A stretch of 64,000 nt of DNA from Bimastos eiseni. Lineage: Eukaryota > Annelida > Clitellata > Crassiclitellata > Lumbricidae. Every line of letters starts with the position of its first letter. The first letter of the stretch is position 1. Of this stretch, positions 45,841 to 56,765 are shown in pieces. A model generated the notes under the pieces. It was not told the DNA's origin and searched no databases. It was given only the letters and a program-made list of their open reading frames with translations. The DNA lies in the NCBI GenBank assembly GCA_959347315.1, contig OY365813.1:34644393-34708392 (forward strand), in the 5' to 3' direction. The position numbers were made by a program, and so were the translations under genes.

Positions 45841-46449
45841 ACACCACACTTTCACTCAAAGTCCCAGTGAAGATACTGTGTCTATAAACATACTGCGGCC
45901 TGTCAGTCAAAAATTACATGAAAATAATAATTATTAATAATATTACACACAACCTCTTTGTAAGGAAAATCTTCTTGTGGGTTCCCAGTATGGCATTTAT
46001 AAGGACTCTTCAAAGTAAATGCTATAGAAATTGGGTATACTAGCTAACTAGTCGAGTCCTTACTTCGTTCTAATGTACTCATACCTAACTAATTAGAAAG
46101 TCTGCTTTAATAGGTTTCTAAGAGGTGCAACATTTGTGTAAATTATTAAAATCATTAATCCTTTAACGACCAGCGCTATTGATTATACATTACACTTTAG
46201 TACACGCTGGTCTTTAAAGGGTGAAAGCACAATTTATCATCATCAATGTCCAAATCATCATTGTTGTCACCTTCATAGTAAAAAATTGAACCAAATTCAT
46301 TTCTATCAATACCAGGCACAGCATTTACACAATAATATACATAACACCAAAAACCATGACCACCTCCACCATGACCAACAACACCACCACCATCAACGTT
46401 TACACCACCACACTTTCTAACCATCATAACAACCGTCTCTACTGAGAAC

Positions 46450-46820
46450 TAGGGATGATCCTAGTTTTAATTTCTTGCAGAGTTCGAGTATTGCGAGTTC
46501 AATTTTGCCGAGTCCGAGTTCCAAATATTTAAAAAAGTCTCATTTGCTTGATTATAGTTTATGAGTTAGCACGACTTTTATGAAATTTTTTTACTGCATT
46601 TACACTAGAAAGTTGTAACTAGCAAACACTAATAATAACATAATTTGGGTTTCTAATTAGGTCGATTTTCGATGTGTAAATTAATCAATCTGATTTTTGT
46701 TTCAAAACAGAAAATCGGAGACAAATACTTGAACCCATTGTTTGTCTGAGTCCGTGTATTGCAGAGTACTATGATACCCAGGCCGAGCTGAGTTCCGAAC
46801 CGAGTTTTGGTTCATCCCTA
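46450..46820. mobile_element. hAT-type MITE (371 bp) with 8-bp TSD
   Basis: The termini TAGGGATGATCC and GGTTCATCCCTA are inverted repeats with one mismatch. They are bracketed by a perfect 8-bp direct duplication CTGAGAAC (46442-46449 and 46821-46828). The interior has no transposase but repeats GAGTTCGAGTATTGCGAG-like blocks; a diverged relative of these occurs near 45170-45235. It lies in a BEN gene intron. Confidence 0.85.
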
Positions 46821-46911
46821 CTGAGAACCACCACCACTTTCACCACCACCCTCTCAACCAGAACTACAACCACCCCAGAAATGTTCACTGAAGGGGAGCT
46901 GATACTAACGC

Positions 46912-47072
46912 CGCTGCAAAGCAAAGAATTGCAAATTGGCAAGATCCCATGAATACCAACACTTCCAGGCGATAACAAATTTGGCAGGCTGTCGTTGATT
47001 GCAGTCCGGCCCCGGTCGGGTGAAGATGCAGATGGGCTGCAGATGCTAGCAGCATCCCCGAGGGAGGCCACG
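46912..47072 (-). CDS. Possible Ser/Pro-rich linker exon of the BEN gene
   Basis: A minus frame reads VASLGDAASICSPSASSPDR followed by GRTAINDSLPNLLSPGS. The composition resembles a disordered linker between the coiled coil and the BEN domain. A phase-2 start (TTCGAG|C) and a phase-0 end (GGC|GTTAGT) would connect the flanking exons, but both splice sites are weak. Speculative. Confidence 0.25.
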
Positions 47073-47099
47073 CTCGAATATGGCCTTACCTCCCAACCT

Positions 47100-48800
47100 A
47101 AATGACATAGCAGATAAACAGGAGGCCAGATTTATTACACTAAAATTGTTATTGTTGTACAATGCACACTTTTTACAGTACAGCTGAGTACACAATAAAA
47201 GCGATTATTACCTGTTTCCGCACGAAATATTTATGTCTAATTTTCACAATTTTCTGGTGCACCCCTTGAAAACCGCTGCCTAAAGGGCTTCTGTCCCTAT
47301 TGAGCCCCAGGAAATTGTCAATAATTGTGCTTGTAATTTGATATCAATACAAAATGCACTTGATTAGGGCCATGGAATAAAATCATCATTTTTCAACATT
47401 TTTATATTATGTTTGTAATTTGGGATTAGAGACGAATGGAGGAAGTGCGCTGCCCGAGTTGTAGACCTACACAGGAAGGAGTAACTAAGTAAGTAATTTG
47501 GGATAAATAAAAAACACTCGTGTATGGTCCAATGTTTCCTCTAAACTGCGTGCAAGTGCGCACGCGCACATATAGCGTGAAGTCAGCGCACAAGAGAATT
47601 TATCTACTACCCTAGGTACAAGAAACATTGCTGAAGTCGAATAAATCCCTTACATGGTTTTCACAATGGTTTTGTGATGTCAGTAGCACAACGTTGTTGA
47701 TGTTCTGGCTAAAATTTACATTCAGGCATTTATATTTAAATACCCACCTCCCAACTTTGGTTATTGGCATCTTCTCTGAAGTCAAATATGCTTTTATTCA
47801 TCAACGAAGTCCCCAAAAACTAAATTATTACGTTCAGCGAATGTTTTACAGTTTCTTGAAACATATATGTGGAAGTTTTGGGTCTGAACACAGAGTCGGC
47901 GAGACTCAATCTATGCCCTATCTATATATAATATCGAGACATGACATCCTGGGTCACTTTTCTATAGTCAAACACACATTCCGTAGTCAAATGTATTTAT
48001 ATATCAGCCATGTTCAAAGCTATAATTATAGCATTCAATAAATGTTGTAGGATATTGAAAATATAAATATCAAATAAAATACGTTTGATGATGCTGGAAT
48101 TTGGGATTTGGAATTCAGCCGTCATTTGTCATCGTTGACAATAAACAAAATATAAGCTTATTTTTGGACAAAATTCTTTATTTTTTTAGCTTTTTCACCA
48201 GTTTCAACATGTTTGCCAAACAAATGGCTACATTATGATGTCATTTATTATATTTATTCTGTGCATGGAATTTTTTTAGTAATTTATTATTTTATAATTT
48301 ACTTTTAATATTTTATAAAAATTAAAAAAATTTGAGGAAAATGTACTAACTAATGGACATTTCATCACAAATTATGATAAAGAAATGCAAAATGAACAAA
48401 ACGATATATAGCATGCATATAATAATTATTACTGAATACTGATAAATTTCAGTGTTTTCATCTACATAAAGATATAATAGTCAAATTGGTAGAAAACCAA
48501 CTTAGCCGCTGAAGAGTTAATAGAGTGTCCAAGTCGGCTGCGGTCTACCCTACTCCATAAACTTTAGTTCCTTGGCTGATACGTCCCCTTATTTAACGTT
48601 AGACAAGGGACTTTCTTAGGCCATCAGAACTTATCACCGTGGCCCTTTAGATATGTTCTTAATTTAACTATTATTGTATTCAGCTCAAACCTGCACACAA
48701 AAGGGAGAACCATTTATAAAACGTTGCACACACAAAACTTCTTGCACAAACTATCTCCGCAAAATTTGTGGGAACATTGGCATGGCTATTGAAATGAAAT
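47100..48800. other. AT-rich region, no exon recognised
   Basis: Within the putative BEN gene intron. No coding exon, element family or RNA gene identified. Confidence 0.35.
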
Positions 48801-48860
48801 CATCATGATAAATCATTGCCTGGCCGCGATGAAGAGGACATTATTTCCCAATGCTCATAC

Positions 48861-49248
48861 GTACATTTCTCGAGTTGGACCTTGAGGCTGCTGCTTTCCT
48901 GCTTCAGCTGCTGTATCTCGAAGTTGACTGCGCTCTGGAAGTCTGCCAGTGACTGCTTCATCCCGGAAATCTCCTGTCGCAGCTGGTTGTACTCGGCACG
49001 TGGCAGAACTACGAATGGAGTGGGACCGTCTGACTCATGCGACGACAGAAGGTGCAGCATCGAACCATCGTAGGACTTGGCGTGACCGTCATTGGTCTCC
49101 ATCATGCGCTGAACCGCGGTCTGGACGCTGTCGAGGTTCCGCGACAGCTCCATCGCGGATTCCGCCATCCGGTCGATGCGGATCAGGTGGTGCGCTGCGG
49201 CCCCGTCGACGGACGGTTGCTGGAACATCTTCGGGTCAAAGGTCGAGT
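48861..49248 (-). CDS. Coiled-coil exon, probably the N-terminal part of the BEN-domain protein
   Basis: The probable acceptor CTTTTCTCTCTTGGAG precedes 49248 and a good donor TGTAC|GTATGAG follows 48861 (phase 2). The frame encodes about 129 residues: DSTFDPKMFQQPSVDG, an amphipathic stretch AESAMELSRNLDSVQTAVQR, a linker, and a clear coiled coil (EYNQLRQEISGMKQSLADFQ, then FEIQQLKQESSSLKVQLEKC). The codons are GC-rich, in contrast to AT-rich flanks. Many BEN proteins carry an N-terminal coiled coil for oligomerisation, and strand and distance fit the BEN exons 4 kb away. Membership in the same transcript is inference. The start codon could be the internal ATG at 49226-49228. Confidence 0.6.
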
Positions 49249-49450
49249 CTCCAAGAGAGAAAAGATGATCGGCTCACTGTATCGATCTTTATAGCGAGCC
49301 TAGTCGAAACCAATTTCACTTGAAACAAGATCTTCAAAACAATTGACAATCTTTATCTACAAAAAGATCACGTTCCTACATCCTATATCTCAGGTTTCTT
49401 CGTTGAATGCAATGTAAATTTCCCAACTGTGCATTTAACACAAGCCAAAT

Positions 49451-49590
49451 GAATGGATCATTTAGATTTTACCCGTTGAACCATGGAATGGATCAATTAG
49501 ATTTTACAGGTTGAACCATGGAATGGATCAATTAGATTTTACAGATTGAACCATGGAATGGATCAATTAGATTTTACAGGTTGAACCATG
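49451..49590. repeat. 35-bp minisatellite, 4 copies
   Basis: Four tandem copies of GAATGGATCAATTAGATTTT plus ACAGGTTGAACCATG. The first copy is the most diverged (ATTTAG, ACCCG). Confidence 0.95.
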
Positions 49591-50890
49591 TACCAAAGTA
49601 TCCGAACTCTAAACACTGCAAAACACGGCTAGCATGCACCAAAATCTACACTACTACACTAGTTACATGCTATCATCATGGCCTTCTTGAGAAAATGCCT
49701 GTATCAGGTTTAATGGCGAACTGACATTTCCCTAATGGCCACAGAAGTTTTGCATACTTTGAAATGGTTTCATCGCCTCGTTGTACACAAGATTGGAATC
49801 TAGGCGGTTGCGGCAAAAACCATTTTAGTTACAGCAATAAGAGACGCCCATCGTTTTACAGATAACGCGTGAAGATTTATGCTTGCGCTGAGCCATACAG
49901 CCAACCTCCCCACATCGCAGGTTGCTTAACTTCAATATTGCATCCGATGCAGACAGCGGGCAAATCAAGTATTGTCATCGTTACTTACACGCGATGTTTC
50001 GCTGATTTCTATCGTGCAAGACGAAACTGATTGTCGACGAACGGTAGCAAATAAATATGAGATTATTCCGTTGAAGGAAAGAGGAATTTTTAATATTATT
50101 CACAGCGAGCAACCAATCGCCATCTTGAGCCCTGCTACATAACATTTGCAGGCTAAGGACCGCTTTTGTAGCGCAATATTACCTTGCGATCACTTTAGCG
50201 TCTACTCCGTGAACCGATTTTTAAAAATAAATTATTAACGAATGTAGAATTCAAGCTATTGTAATTTAAACCCTTACTAGTTATTGTGCTTTTAAAATGA
50301 TCTGAATCTGATCTAAATCTGTCTGGCGAAAAAGAGAGACAACGTACAGATCTTGGGTCGATTGAGCAAAATAACTACCACCAAAGCCACCATGCACCTT
50401 CATCATCACTGTCGTCATCATCATCGTCATAGTCGTGATCATCATCATTATTATTATTATTATTATTGTTCACGCCCGAGGTACATAGGATCCCTCAAGA
50501 ACTGGAACATTATCACTGTACAATGTACATTGCCATTATTGTTATTTTTTTATAGTGACATTACGTCTCCTCCGATTCAAGCATTAAGAATTATTGTTGT
50601 ATACATTGTCTAGTCACGCATTGAATGTTAATCCCACAATTCTATCGTTGCTTCAAAGATAGCCAGCGAGCGACGTGTGCTGCTTCTTATCGCTCCGTCT
50701 CAGTCATCTCTTCCTGTCACTGTCTGTCTGTCTCGCATAATATGTCAACAACAGTGTAACTTATTATTATCATTATTATATTAAACTATTAATTTATTAA
50801 TATTATCATTATCATTATTATTAATATTATCATTATCAATATTATTAATATTATTACTAGCTGTGAAGAATCACGGGTCGGAAAATATAA
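49591..50890. other. No gene; ATT/ATC-rich patches
   Basis: Unique sequence with (CATCAT)/(ATT) patches at 50400-50470 and ATTATTA-rich DNA at 50760-50860. No exon recognised. Confidence 0.4.
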
Positions 50891-50905
50891 GAGCTCACGA
50901 TTCAA

Positions 50906-51102
50906 CCAATTTCCTCTCATTGGGCAGAACGGACACAACTTGCGCCCCGAAGGCAAGGAAATTCAGCGGCTCTCTCGATGTTTACCCGTGAAGCGCCCTC
51001 CGAATAACGTTGTTTACACGCGTATATAAGCAACGGCGATTCAACCGGTTCAAAATCGAGTTTCATCCATTAAGTGTGCATTTCATCTGAATAAATGCAA
51101 AT
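50906..51102 (+). promoter_or_regulatory. Promoter-like cluster: CCAAT, TATA box, octamer
   Basis: CCAAT at 50906-50910, inverted CCAAT (ATTGG) at 50919-50923, a good TATATAAG at 51023-51030, and the octamer ATGCAAAT at 51095-51102. The CCAAT-TATA spacing of roughly 110 bp is plausible for a plus-strand RNA polymerase II promoter. No convincing coding region follows in the next 1.5 kb, so it could drive a non-coding RNA or be a relic or chance cluster. Confidence 0.3.
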
Positions 51103-51180
51103 ATAGTTACACAGTTGTGAATAAAACTTGTTTGAAACGCGAATCGGACCCATTTTGCAAAAGTCAAGCAACGAGATTTA

Positions 51181-51236
51181 GGTCAACTTCTGTCCAATCA
51201 CGCGTCTTATTCAGGTCAACTTCTGTCCAATCACGC
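51181..51236. promoter_or_regulatory. Duplicated AGGTCAACTTCTG-CCAATCA block
   Basis: Two copies of AGGTCAACTTCTGTCCAATC followed by ACG, 33 bp apart, each with CCAATCA (51194-51200 and 51227-51233). Each also carries an AGGTCA half-site like those bound by nuclear receptors. Function unproven. Confidence 0.3.
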
Positions 51237-51239
51237 TCC

Positions 51240-52363
51240 TTAGATGTGACGGACAAAGCACGTGACTTAGGTAATTACATAGATTATTATTATTATTAAA
51301 AATTATTATTATTACGTTTATTACAAAATTTATTGTTATTAGGCCTACTGGGATGATTATTAATAAAAAGTAATTATGATTGGCAGACCTATTACAGAAT
51401 ATTTTTGGGCCCAAGGTAGGCCTACAGTACAATTTATCAAGGACTCCATTTAGACAAGGCAGACTATTTCTGCACTGAGGTCCTAGTTGGCAATGGCACT
51501 CCCAAAGACCACAGCAGTCGGAGGTTTCTCAAATGCAACAACTACTACAAACCTGCATTGGTAATTCCTTCAGCGCTCAAAATATCGCAAAGTTGCGGGA
51601 ACCAGTTTATTCACAGGCGCTTCATAATATAAATCGACATGCAGAGGTCAAAATCCAGAGAGTCAGACAGGCAGACAAGGTAAGGTGGATGGGGGGTGGA
51701 GTTGAAACAGCAAGGGAGGGAGGAGGAGGAAGAGGATTTGTGAAAAGCAGTCTTGTCGGGTGAGAGTGAAAGACATGTGGGGGAGATAGCAATAAATGAG
51801 GATTTGGTGAATTCATAGATTGGATCAGATATTTATCGTAACACTGAAGGAAGTCTCTGAATGTGTATCAATTCAACGTGGAGGTGTCAACACAGTTTCA
51901 GTCACAAGAGTTTTCTCAACGGAGTCTCCATTGACCTCTGAAATAACATTATAACTCATATTGAAATTGAACATCAAAGTCATATTTAATATAATTAATA
52001 CACTCAAAAAACAGTCGCCCAGTTGGTTTTGTTCTTTGGCATTAATTTATGTAATACAAATGTGATTAATTGTGCAATCTACATTTGCTACGCTGGCTTA
52101 ATGTTGCAAGTAAAGCGTATTTTCAAACGAACATCTTCCTGGTACATGCTTCAATTAGGGAGAGACTAGAGTGGAGACCTGCTTCAAATCCTTCAGGGTT
52201 CTAAATTTGAGTGCTTTGCAGGCCGTTGAGATATACAGGTGCCACGCTCAGCCACTTCAACTGCATTTGTGCTTCGTTGTACTCGACCACGAACAGACAA
52301 ACACGTGTGCAGACCTTAGTTACGTAGAGAAAATGAGCTATATAAATTATCCATAAATATCTA

Positions 52364-52394
<31 letters not shown>

Positions 52395-52717
52395 TATGAA
52401 CGGGCTCCCATTCACTCAGATGCATTTTACAGTAGCCTTAAACCCGTTTTTTCTGCTGGGGTTGAGTCGGGAGGGCTCCTTCAAGAAGCGCTGTATAAAT
52501 TTTCGTATAGAATGAATGCATGAGTGAATGAACAAATGACTGACTGAATGAATGCATGGATACGAATGCATATTCACTTATTATGGCAAGTTGGTAATAT
52601 TATTCAGACAACATAGTAACACGTACAGAATGATAGAATCTAACTAAACAATTAAGGACAAACTATTTCGCTGTTAACCGGTTGATTTGCAATTTTATCA
52701 TCATCAGTTTCTACAAT
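51240..52717. other. No gene recognised; 3' flank of the Ig gene
   Basis: Contains a (CA)n run at 52361-52393 and an E-type tail (GAAGCGCTGTATAAAT, about 52482) followed by GAATGAATG repeats. No exon recognised. Confidence 0.4.
52361..52393. repeat. (CA)n microsatellite
   Basis: About 16 perfect CA dinucleotides. Confidence 0.95.
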
Positions 52718-53154
52718 TCATTCTCTACCCTGTGGCTGTACAATGAAAAATGACAAAGAATGTCGCAGAACGTTCTTGCTGTAAATCCTAGTCCTCTCAG
52801 TGACGCAATCTGCGAGTCTTTTGTCGCAAAATGACGCAATTATTGACGATAGTCCTTCGCGATGTTGCTCAAAATGGCGGCTCTGCGCTGCTGCGAATGT
52901 GGCCATTGTGACTAGTGACGTCAACACTGTTGATTCACAAAGAACGATGGCGTACAAAATGGCCGACAAGACGATCTCGCCTGCCATGATGCAAGCGCAG
53001 ATGACGTAGGGCATTTCAAGGACTGTTGATGCCGCATTTGAACTGGCGAATCTGTATTCAAAGTGATCGGTTGCTCTTGTTTTTCCTCCATCTCTGCGGA
53101 CGTCTTGACGATGACGTAGTTCCAGGATTTTCAGTCGTTCAGTTGGGGAAAATT
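52718..53154 (-). CDS. Ig-superfamily membrane protein, terminal exon (TM and cytoplasmic tail)
   Basis: The minus-strand acceptor TTTTTATCATTTCAG precedes 53154 and the stop is TGA at 52718-52720. The frame encodes a juxtamembrane segment (FSPTERLKILELRHRQDVRR), then a hydrophobic helix YVICACIMAGEIVLSAILYA, then a tail of about 75 residues with Ser/Thr/Arg and Cys. A type I topology (Ig domains outside) follows. One problem: this acceptor needs phase 1, but the best donor of the preceding Ig exon (53936) leaves phase 2. Either a small exon between them is missed or another site is used (an internal CCGCAG|A would fit). The tail has no signalling motif I recognise. Confidence 0.6.
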
Positions 53155-53213
53155 CTGAAATGATAAAAATAATGAAATAATAAGCATAGGCCTAATACTA
53201 ATAATACTAATAC

Positions 53214-53366
53214 CAGAGGTGTCAATCCCCATCTGAGTGATGGAGGCAAACCCTCTGGTCCCAATGGTACGGTAATCAAAATATTCCCCTAAGACTACTA
53301 GAATAAATTACGTGAAATTGGAGGCATTTGCCTCCGGGCCCCCTATCTGGACGGCGGACGCCCCTG
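53214..53366. mobile_element. hAT-like MITE (family M2, 153 bp) with 8-bp TSD
   Basis: It begins CAGAGGTGTCAA and ends CGGACGCCCCTG, imperfect inverted termini. It is flanked by ACTAATAC at 53206-53213 and 53367-53374. The surroundings are ACTAAT-rich, so the TSD is slightly less certain. The interior GGAGGCATTTGCCTCC is shared with 12498-12532/13094-13130 and 61893-62042. It lies in the intron before the TM exon. Confidence 0.7.
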
Positions 53367-53646
53367 ACTAATACTACTAATACTACTGCTGTCTGATAAT
53401 AATGATGATAATAGTATTATAATGACGATGATCATAATAATAAAATAATAATTATAATACTACTAATAATGATGATAATGATAACGATAATAATAATAGA
53501 ATAAGTACAATTCTACAACTAGTAATAATGAAAATAATAATATAATGATGATGATGATGACAACAATAGTGATAATAGTGATTATATACTAATTATAGTT
53601 TTAAGAGCCCGAGGGACTAGAACTACCTCGGGTGAAAATGATGACG

Positions 53647-53725
<79 letters not shown>

Positions 53726-53792
53726 CAACAATAATAATAATAATAATAATAACAACAACAATAATAATAATAATAATAATAATAATCATAAA
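53647..53792. repeat. (AAT)n microsatellite, about 145 bp
   Basis: Nearly pure AAT with two AACAACAAC interruptions of identical form, suggesting an internal duplication. Confidence 0.95.
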
Positions 53793-53935
53793 GGCCCGGC
53801 TAGTGGGACCACTGATCCATATGGGTCCTTCATTTCTCCTTATTGCTCTTAGTCAAGTGCATGTATTTTTCTCTCACATATTCTTCAGCTGGGATCAATA
53901 AAAACATATCGAGTGAATTGAACATTGAAAGATAC

Positions 53936-54069
53936 TCGCTCTGTGTAAGCTCCGTGTGTGTGATGGTTCTTCCGATTGCGTTTTCTGCGATCAGAGTGTA
54001 GTTACGGAAGCTGAACTGGGTCACTCGGTGAAGGAGGAATTTCGTCTCAATGACCTCATCGTTTCTCAT
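53936..54069 (-). CDS. Ig-superfamily membrane protein, Ig3 second half
   Basis: Acceptor TTTTAATTGGCAG and donor GCGA|GTATCT on the minus strand, 134 bp, phase 0 in and phase 2 out. It encodes MRNDEVIETKFLLHRVTQFS followed by FRNYTLIAENAIGRTITHTE. The end is the F-G strand signature of an I/C2-type Ig domain (NYT-x-x-AEN-IG). The position normally held by the disulphide Cys (NYTC) is Leu here, although the partner Cys in the previous exon is present. NYT is a potential N-glycosylation site. Confidence 0.75.
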
Positions 54070-54479
54070 CTGCCAATTAAAAGAGGCGCCACGTAACCGT
54101 ATATTCATTCATTCATTCATTCATTCATTCATTCAAACGTTCCTTCAACCACGCAAAGAGCCCCAGCTATAGGCAACTTCCGCCTTTGAATAGTTATTCT
54201 GCGAGAGGCGCTATATTGAGGGAGGGTGCCGTAGAGTAGTGGTAAACACACTGGGACGCAGCGTTTGAGGTATTGAGATTGAGACCCGTATCACCTAAGG
54301 TTGACTTCTTTCCTTCTTTCGCTTGGCGACGGCGTTTGTTAAACTGAGATGTATAGCGTAATGGGCGTACTGCGTGGCAGCCGACGGCTAAATTCGACTC
54401 CTCTAATAACTCGTCATCATTCGCGCAAACTGTTCTTGTAATCATACTGCGATTTGTCAGTTTTAAATTAAAAATGAAG

Positions 54480-54547
<68 letters not shown>

Positions 54548-54548
54548 C
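54480..54548. repeat. (ATT)n microsatellite
   Basis: About 22 perfect ATT units. Confidence 0.95.
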
Positions 54549-54891
54549 ATATATATCTAACGAAACGACACATGTACGATACGATATAAGGAGTAACCGT
54601 TCCTTCACTCGTTCGTTCATTCATCCATTCATTCAATCACTCATTCGTTCAAATTTCAACCTGAATTAATCGTGTCACATTATAATTCATTAATTCATTC
54701 ATTCATTCAACCAACCAAGCCATTCCAATCACGCATGCAGAGAGCCCTATAAGCATCATAGGTAAAACCGTAGTTTAGTGTGTTGATGGCTTTAATTAAC
54801 TAATTCCTTTTCCCCCCTATTATATATAGAGGCCAAAGTTGCCAAAGAACAGTTGAAGGGCGTTCATGTCCATAGAATTTATATTCTATCC

Positions 54892-55134
54892 ATCGACGCA
54901 ACTTGGCCAAGAGACACTGAACATCCATCGGCCAGCTGTCGACGGGAATCCGTTAGTTGGTTCCACGCCTGTGCATGGGCCCACCACTGGTGACTCTATT
55001 CAGTTTACTGTGCAGAGTTTTGCTAACTGATGTGTAATTTTATTCGATAATGTGACATTTAACATAATTTAAGTCAGCACAGAGTAGATATCTAAGGTGC
55101 GCTATATAAATGCTTGATTACATTACATTATATA
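54892..55134 (+). repeat. E1 interspersed element, copy 5 (most complete)
   Basis: It runs from GACGCAACTTGGCCAAGAGA through CAGCTGTCGACGGGAATCCG and TGTGCATGGGCCCACCACTG, to GTAGATATCTAAGGTGCGCT and ATATAAATGCTTGATTACAT. The tail is ATTACATTAC. It ends about 40 bp from the Ig3 exon donor. Confidence 0.75.
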
Positions 55135-55176
55135 GCACCCGTTCGAAAGACCCATGCACTCTAGATGTGCACGTAC

Positions 55177-55394
55177 TGTCACCAGCATCGAATAGGGTTC
55201 GATAGGACGACTGGGTTCTGCTGCAGAGGCTGCTGTATCATTGTCCGATGAGGATGAGGAGGATGACGAGGAGGTAGCGCCCTCGTCCCAGTAGAGAGAG
55301 AGAAGACTCGGTCGAGATAGAACTTCACAAGTCAGATAAATATCTCTCTCGCTCACCTCAGCTGAGGACGGCAAACAGTGAACAACAGGTCGAT
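55177..55394 (-). CDS. Ig-superfamily membrane protein, Ig3 first half
   Basis: Acceptor TTATAATTTTCAG and donor GACA|GTACGT on the minus strand, 218 bp, phase 1 in and phase 0 out. It encodes RPVVHCLPSSAEVSERDIYL, then TCEVLSRPSLLSLYWDEGAT, a run of nine Ser, DNDTAASAAEPSRP and YSMLVT. TCEV and YW are the B-strand Cys and C-strand Trp of an Ig domain. The Ser/acidic insert of about 25 residues sits where the C-C' loop or C' strand should be and is unusual. It is encoded by TCC/TCG/TCA repeats, so a microsatellite expansion inside the exon is likely. Confidence 0.75.
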
Positions 55395-55424
55395 CTGAAA
55401 ATTATAATTGAGAATAATTTTAAC

Positions 55425-55442
55425 AATAGTAACAATAATAAC

Positions 55443-55501
<59 letters not shown>
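55425..55501. repeat. (AAT)n tract 5' of a LINE fragment
   Basis: AAC/AAT repeats lead directly into the LINE fragment at 55502. A second AAT tract follows that fragment at 56276. Confidence 0.9.
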
Positions 55502-55503
<2 letters not shown>

Positions 55504-56275
55504 CGGATGCAGCACACAAGCAATCAAACTGGGACAATCCGCTACTGCAGAAGGCAGCTGCCGAGCTGAGCACTGCCCAAACCGACCCATACCATGAGGC
55601 GCGATTCAAGGCAGCCGCAGCACCGCCTGCCGGAGACTGGCTCTTTGCCCTACCAATCACTTCATGTGGACTTCGGCTAGACGACCAAGCGGTCAGAATT
55701 GTGGTGGGACTCCGTATAGGAACGCGTATATGCGAGCCACATGCGTGCCCATGAGGGTCACGAGTCAAAGCGGATGCAGCGGATTGAGGTCTTGGGCCAA
55801 GGCAGTTAGCCAGGCGCGCAGCATTAAACGACATAATCAGTCGCAGCCTCACACGCGCTGGTTTCCCGAACATCAAGGAACCTCCGGGGCTCTCGGAAAA
55901 CGCCCTGATGGTCTGACGCTGATTCCATGGCGAAGAGGACGGAACCTGATATGAGATGCAACAGTGATTGACACCGTGGCTCCATCATATCTCCAAGCGA
56001 CGTCATCTTCGGTGGGGGCTGCAGCGGAGGTGGCACCACCAGGAAGACCATCAAGTACAGTCAGCTCGCTGTTACCTATCTCTTCGTTCCATTGGCCTTT
56101 GAGATCATAGGGAAGTCAACAACGACGGAATGGACTTCATCAAAGACTTGGATCGCCTCCTGACACATGTCACCAGAGACCCTAGGGAGCCCAGCTTCTT
56201 GTTCCAACGATTGTCAGTCTGCATCCAGCGCTTCAATGCAGTTGCCTTCAGAGGCTCTTTCCTGCAGCTATAGTC
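55502..56275 (+). pseudogene. LINE C-terminal region (family L-A), inactive
   Basis: Plus-strand frames read ADAAHKQSNWDNPLLQKAAA, then GDWLFALPITSCGLRLDDQA and VRIVVGLRIGTRICEPHACP. After breaks come IISRSLTRAGFPNIKEPPGL, GKRPDGLTLIPWRRGRN, KYSQLAVTYLFVPLAFEIIG, and finally DPREPSFLFQRLSVCIQRFN and AVAFRGSFLQL with a stop. This is the domain downstream of the reverse transcriptase in a LINE lineage widespread in aquatic invertebrates. At least two stops and several frameshifts are present, and the RT core is absent (5' truncated). It sits inside the Ig gene intron, antisense to the gene. Confidence 0.75.
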
Positions 56276-56306
<31 letters not shown>

Positions 56307-56330
56307 TAATAATAGTAATACATTAGTAAT
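56276..56330. repeat. (AAT)n tract 3' of the LINE fragment
   Basis: ATAATAATAA follows the stop codon of the LINE fragment within a few bases, acting as its 3' tail. AGTAGCAGTA-rich DNA continues to about 56440. Confidence 0.85.
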
Positions 56331-56765
56331 AGTAGCAGTAGTAGTGAAAGCATAAGCAGTAGCAGAAGTAATACTAGCAGTAGCAATAGGAGCAGTATAC
56401 ATGCAGTATGGTTGTAGTAGCAGCAGTAGCAGTAACTCCGTCACTGTTCACCTTCTGACAGTGATAAAGGAGGAGGCCGTTGCTAATGATATTTGTTATC
56501 ACACAGTGCAGTTAAACTGCAACTACCGCCATACCACTACCAGCAATAGCAGTTGAAAAAGTAGCATTTGTAATCAAAGCAGTAGCAGTGGTTTTAGCAG
56601 AAGTAGGTCACTGTGGACGAACCACACTTTAGTCCACAGTAAATTTTAAAAAAATCAGAATAATATTGATTTCAATATATAATTGATCATTCTGACTTTC
56701 ATGACTTAAATCCAACTCAGTATGCATTCAAGTCTAAACCGTTGCCTTATATTCACAAAACTTAC

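Noticed and set aside
55358..55876. 172-codon minus frame ending in poly-Leu
   Set aside because: It is antisense to the LINE fragment and runs through the AAT microsatellite; no splice or domain evidence.
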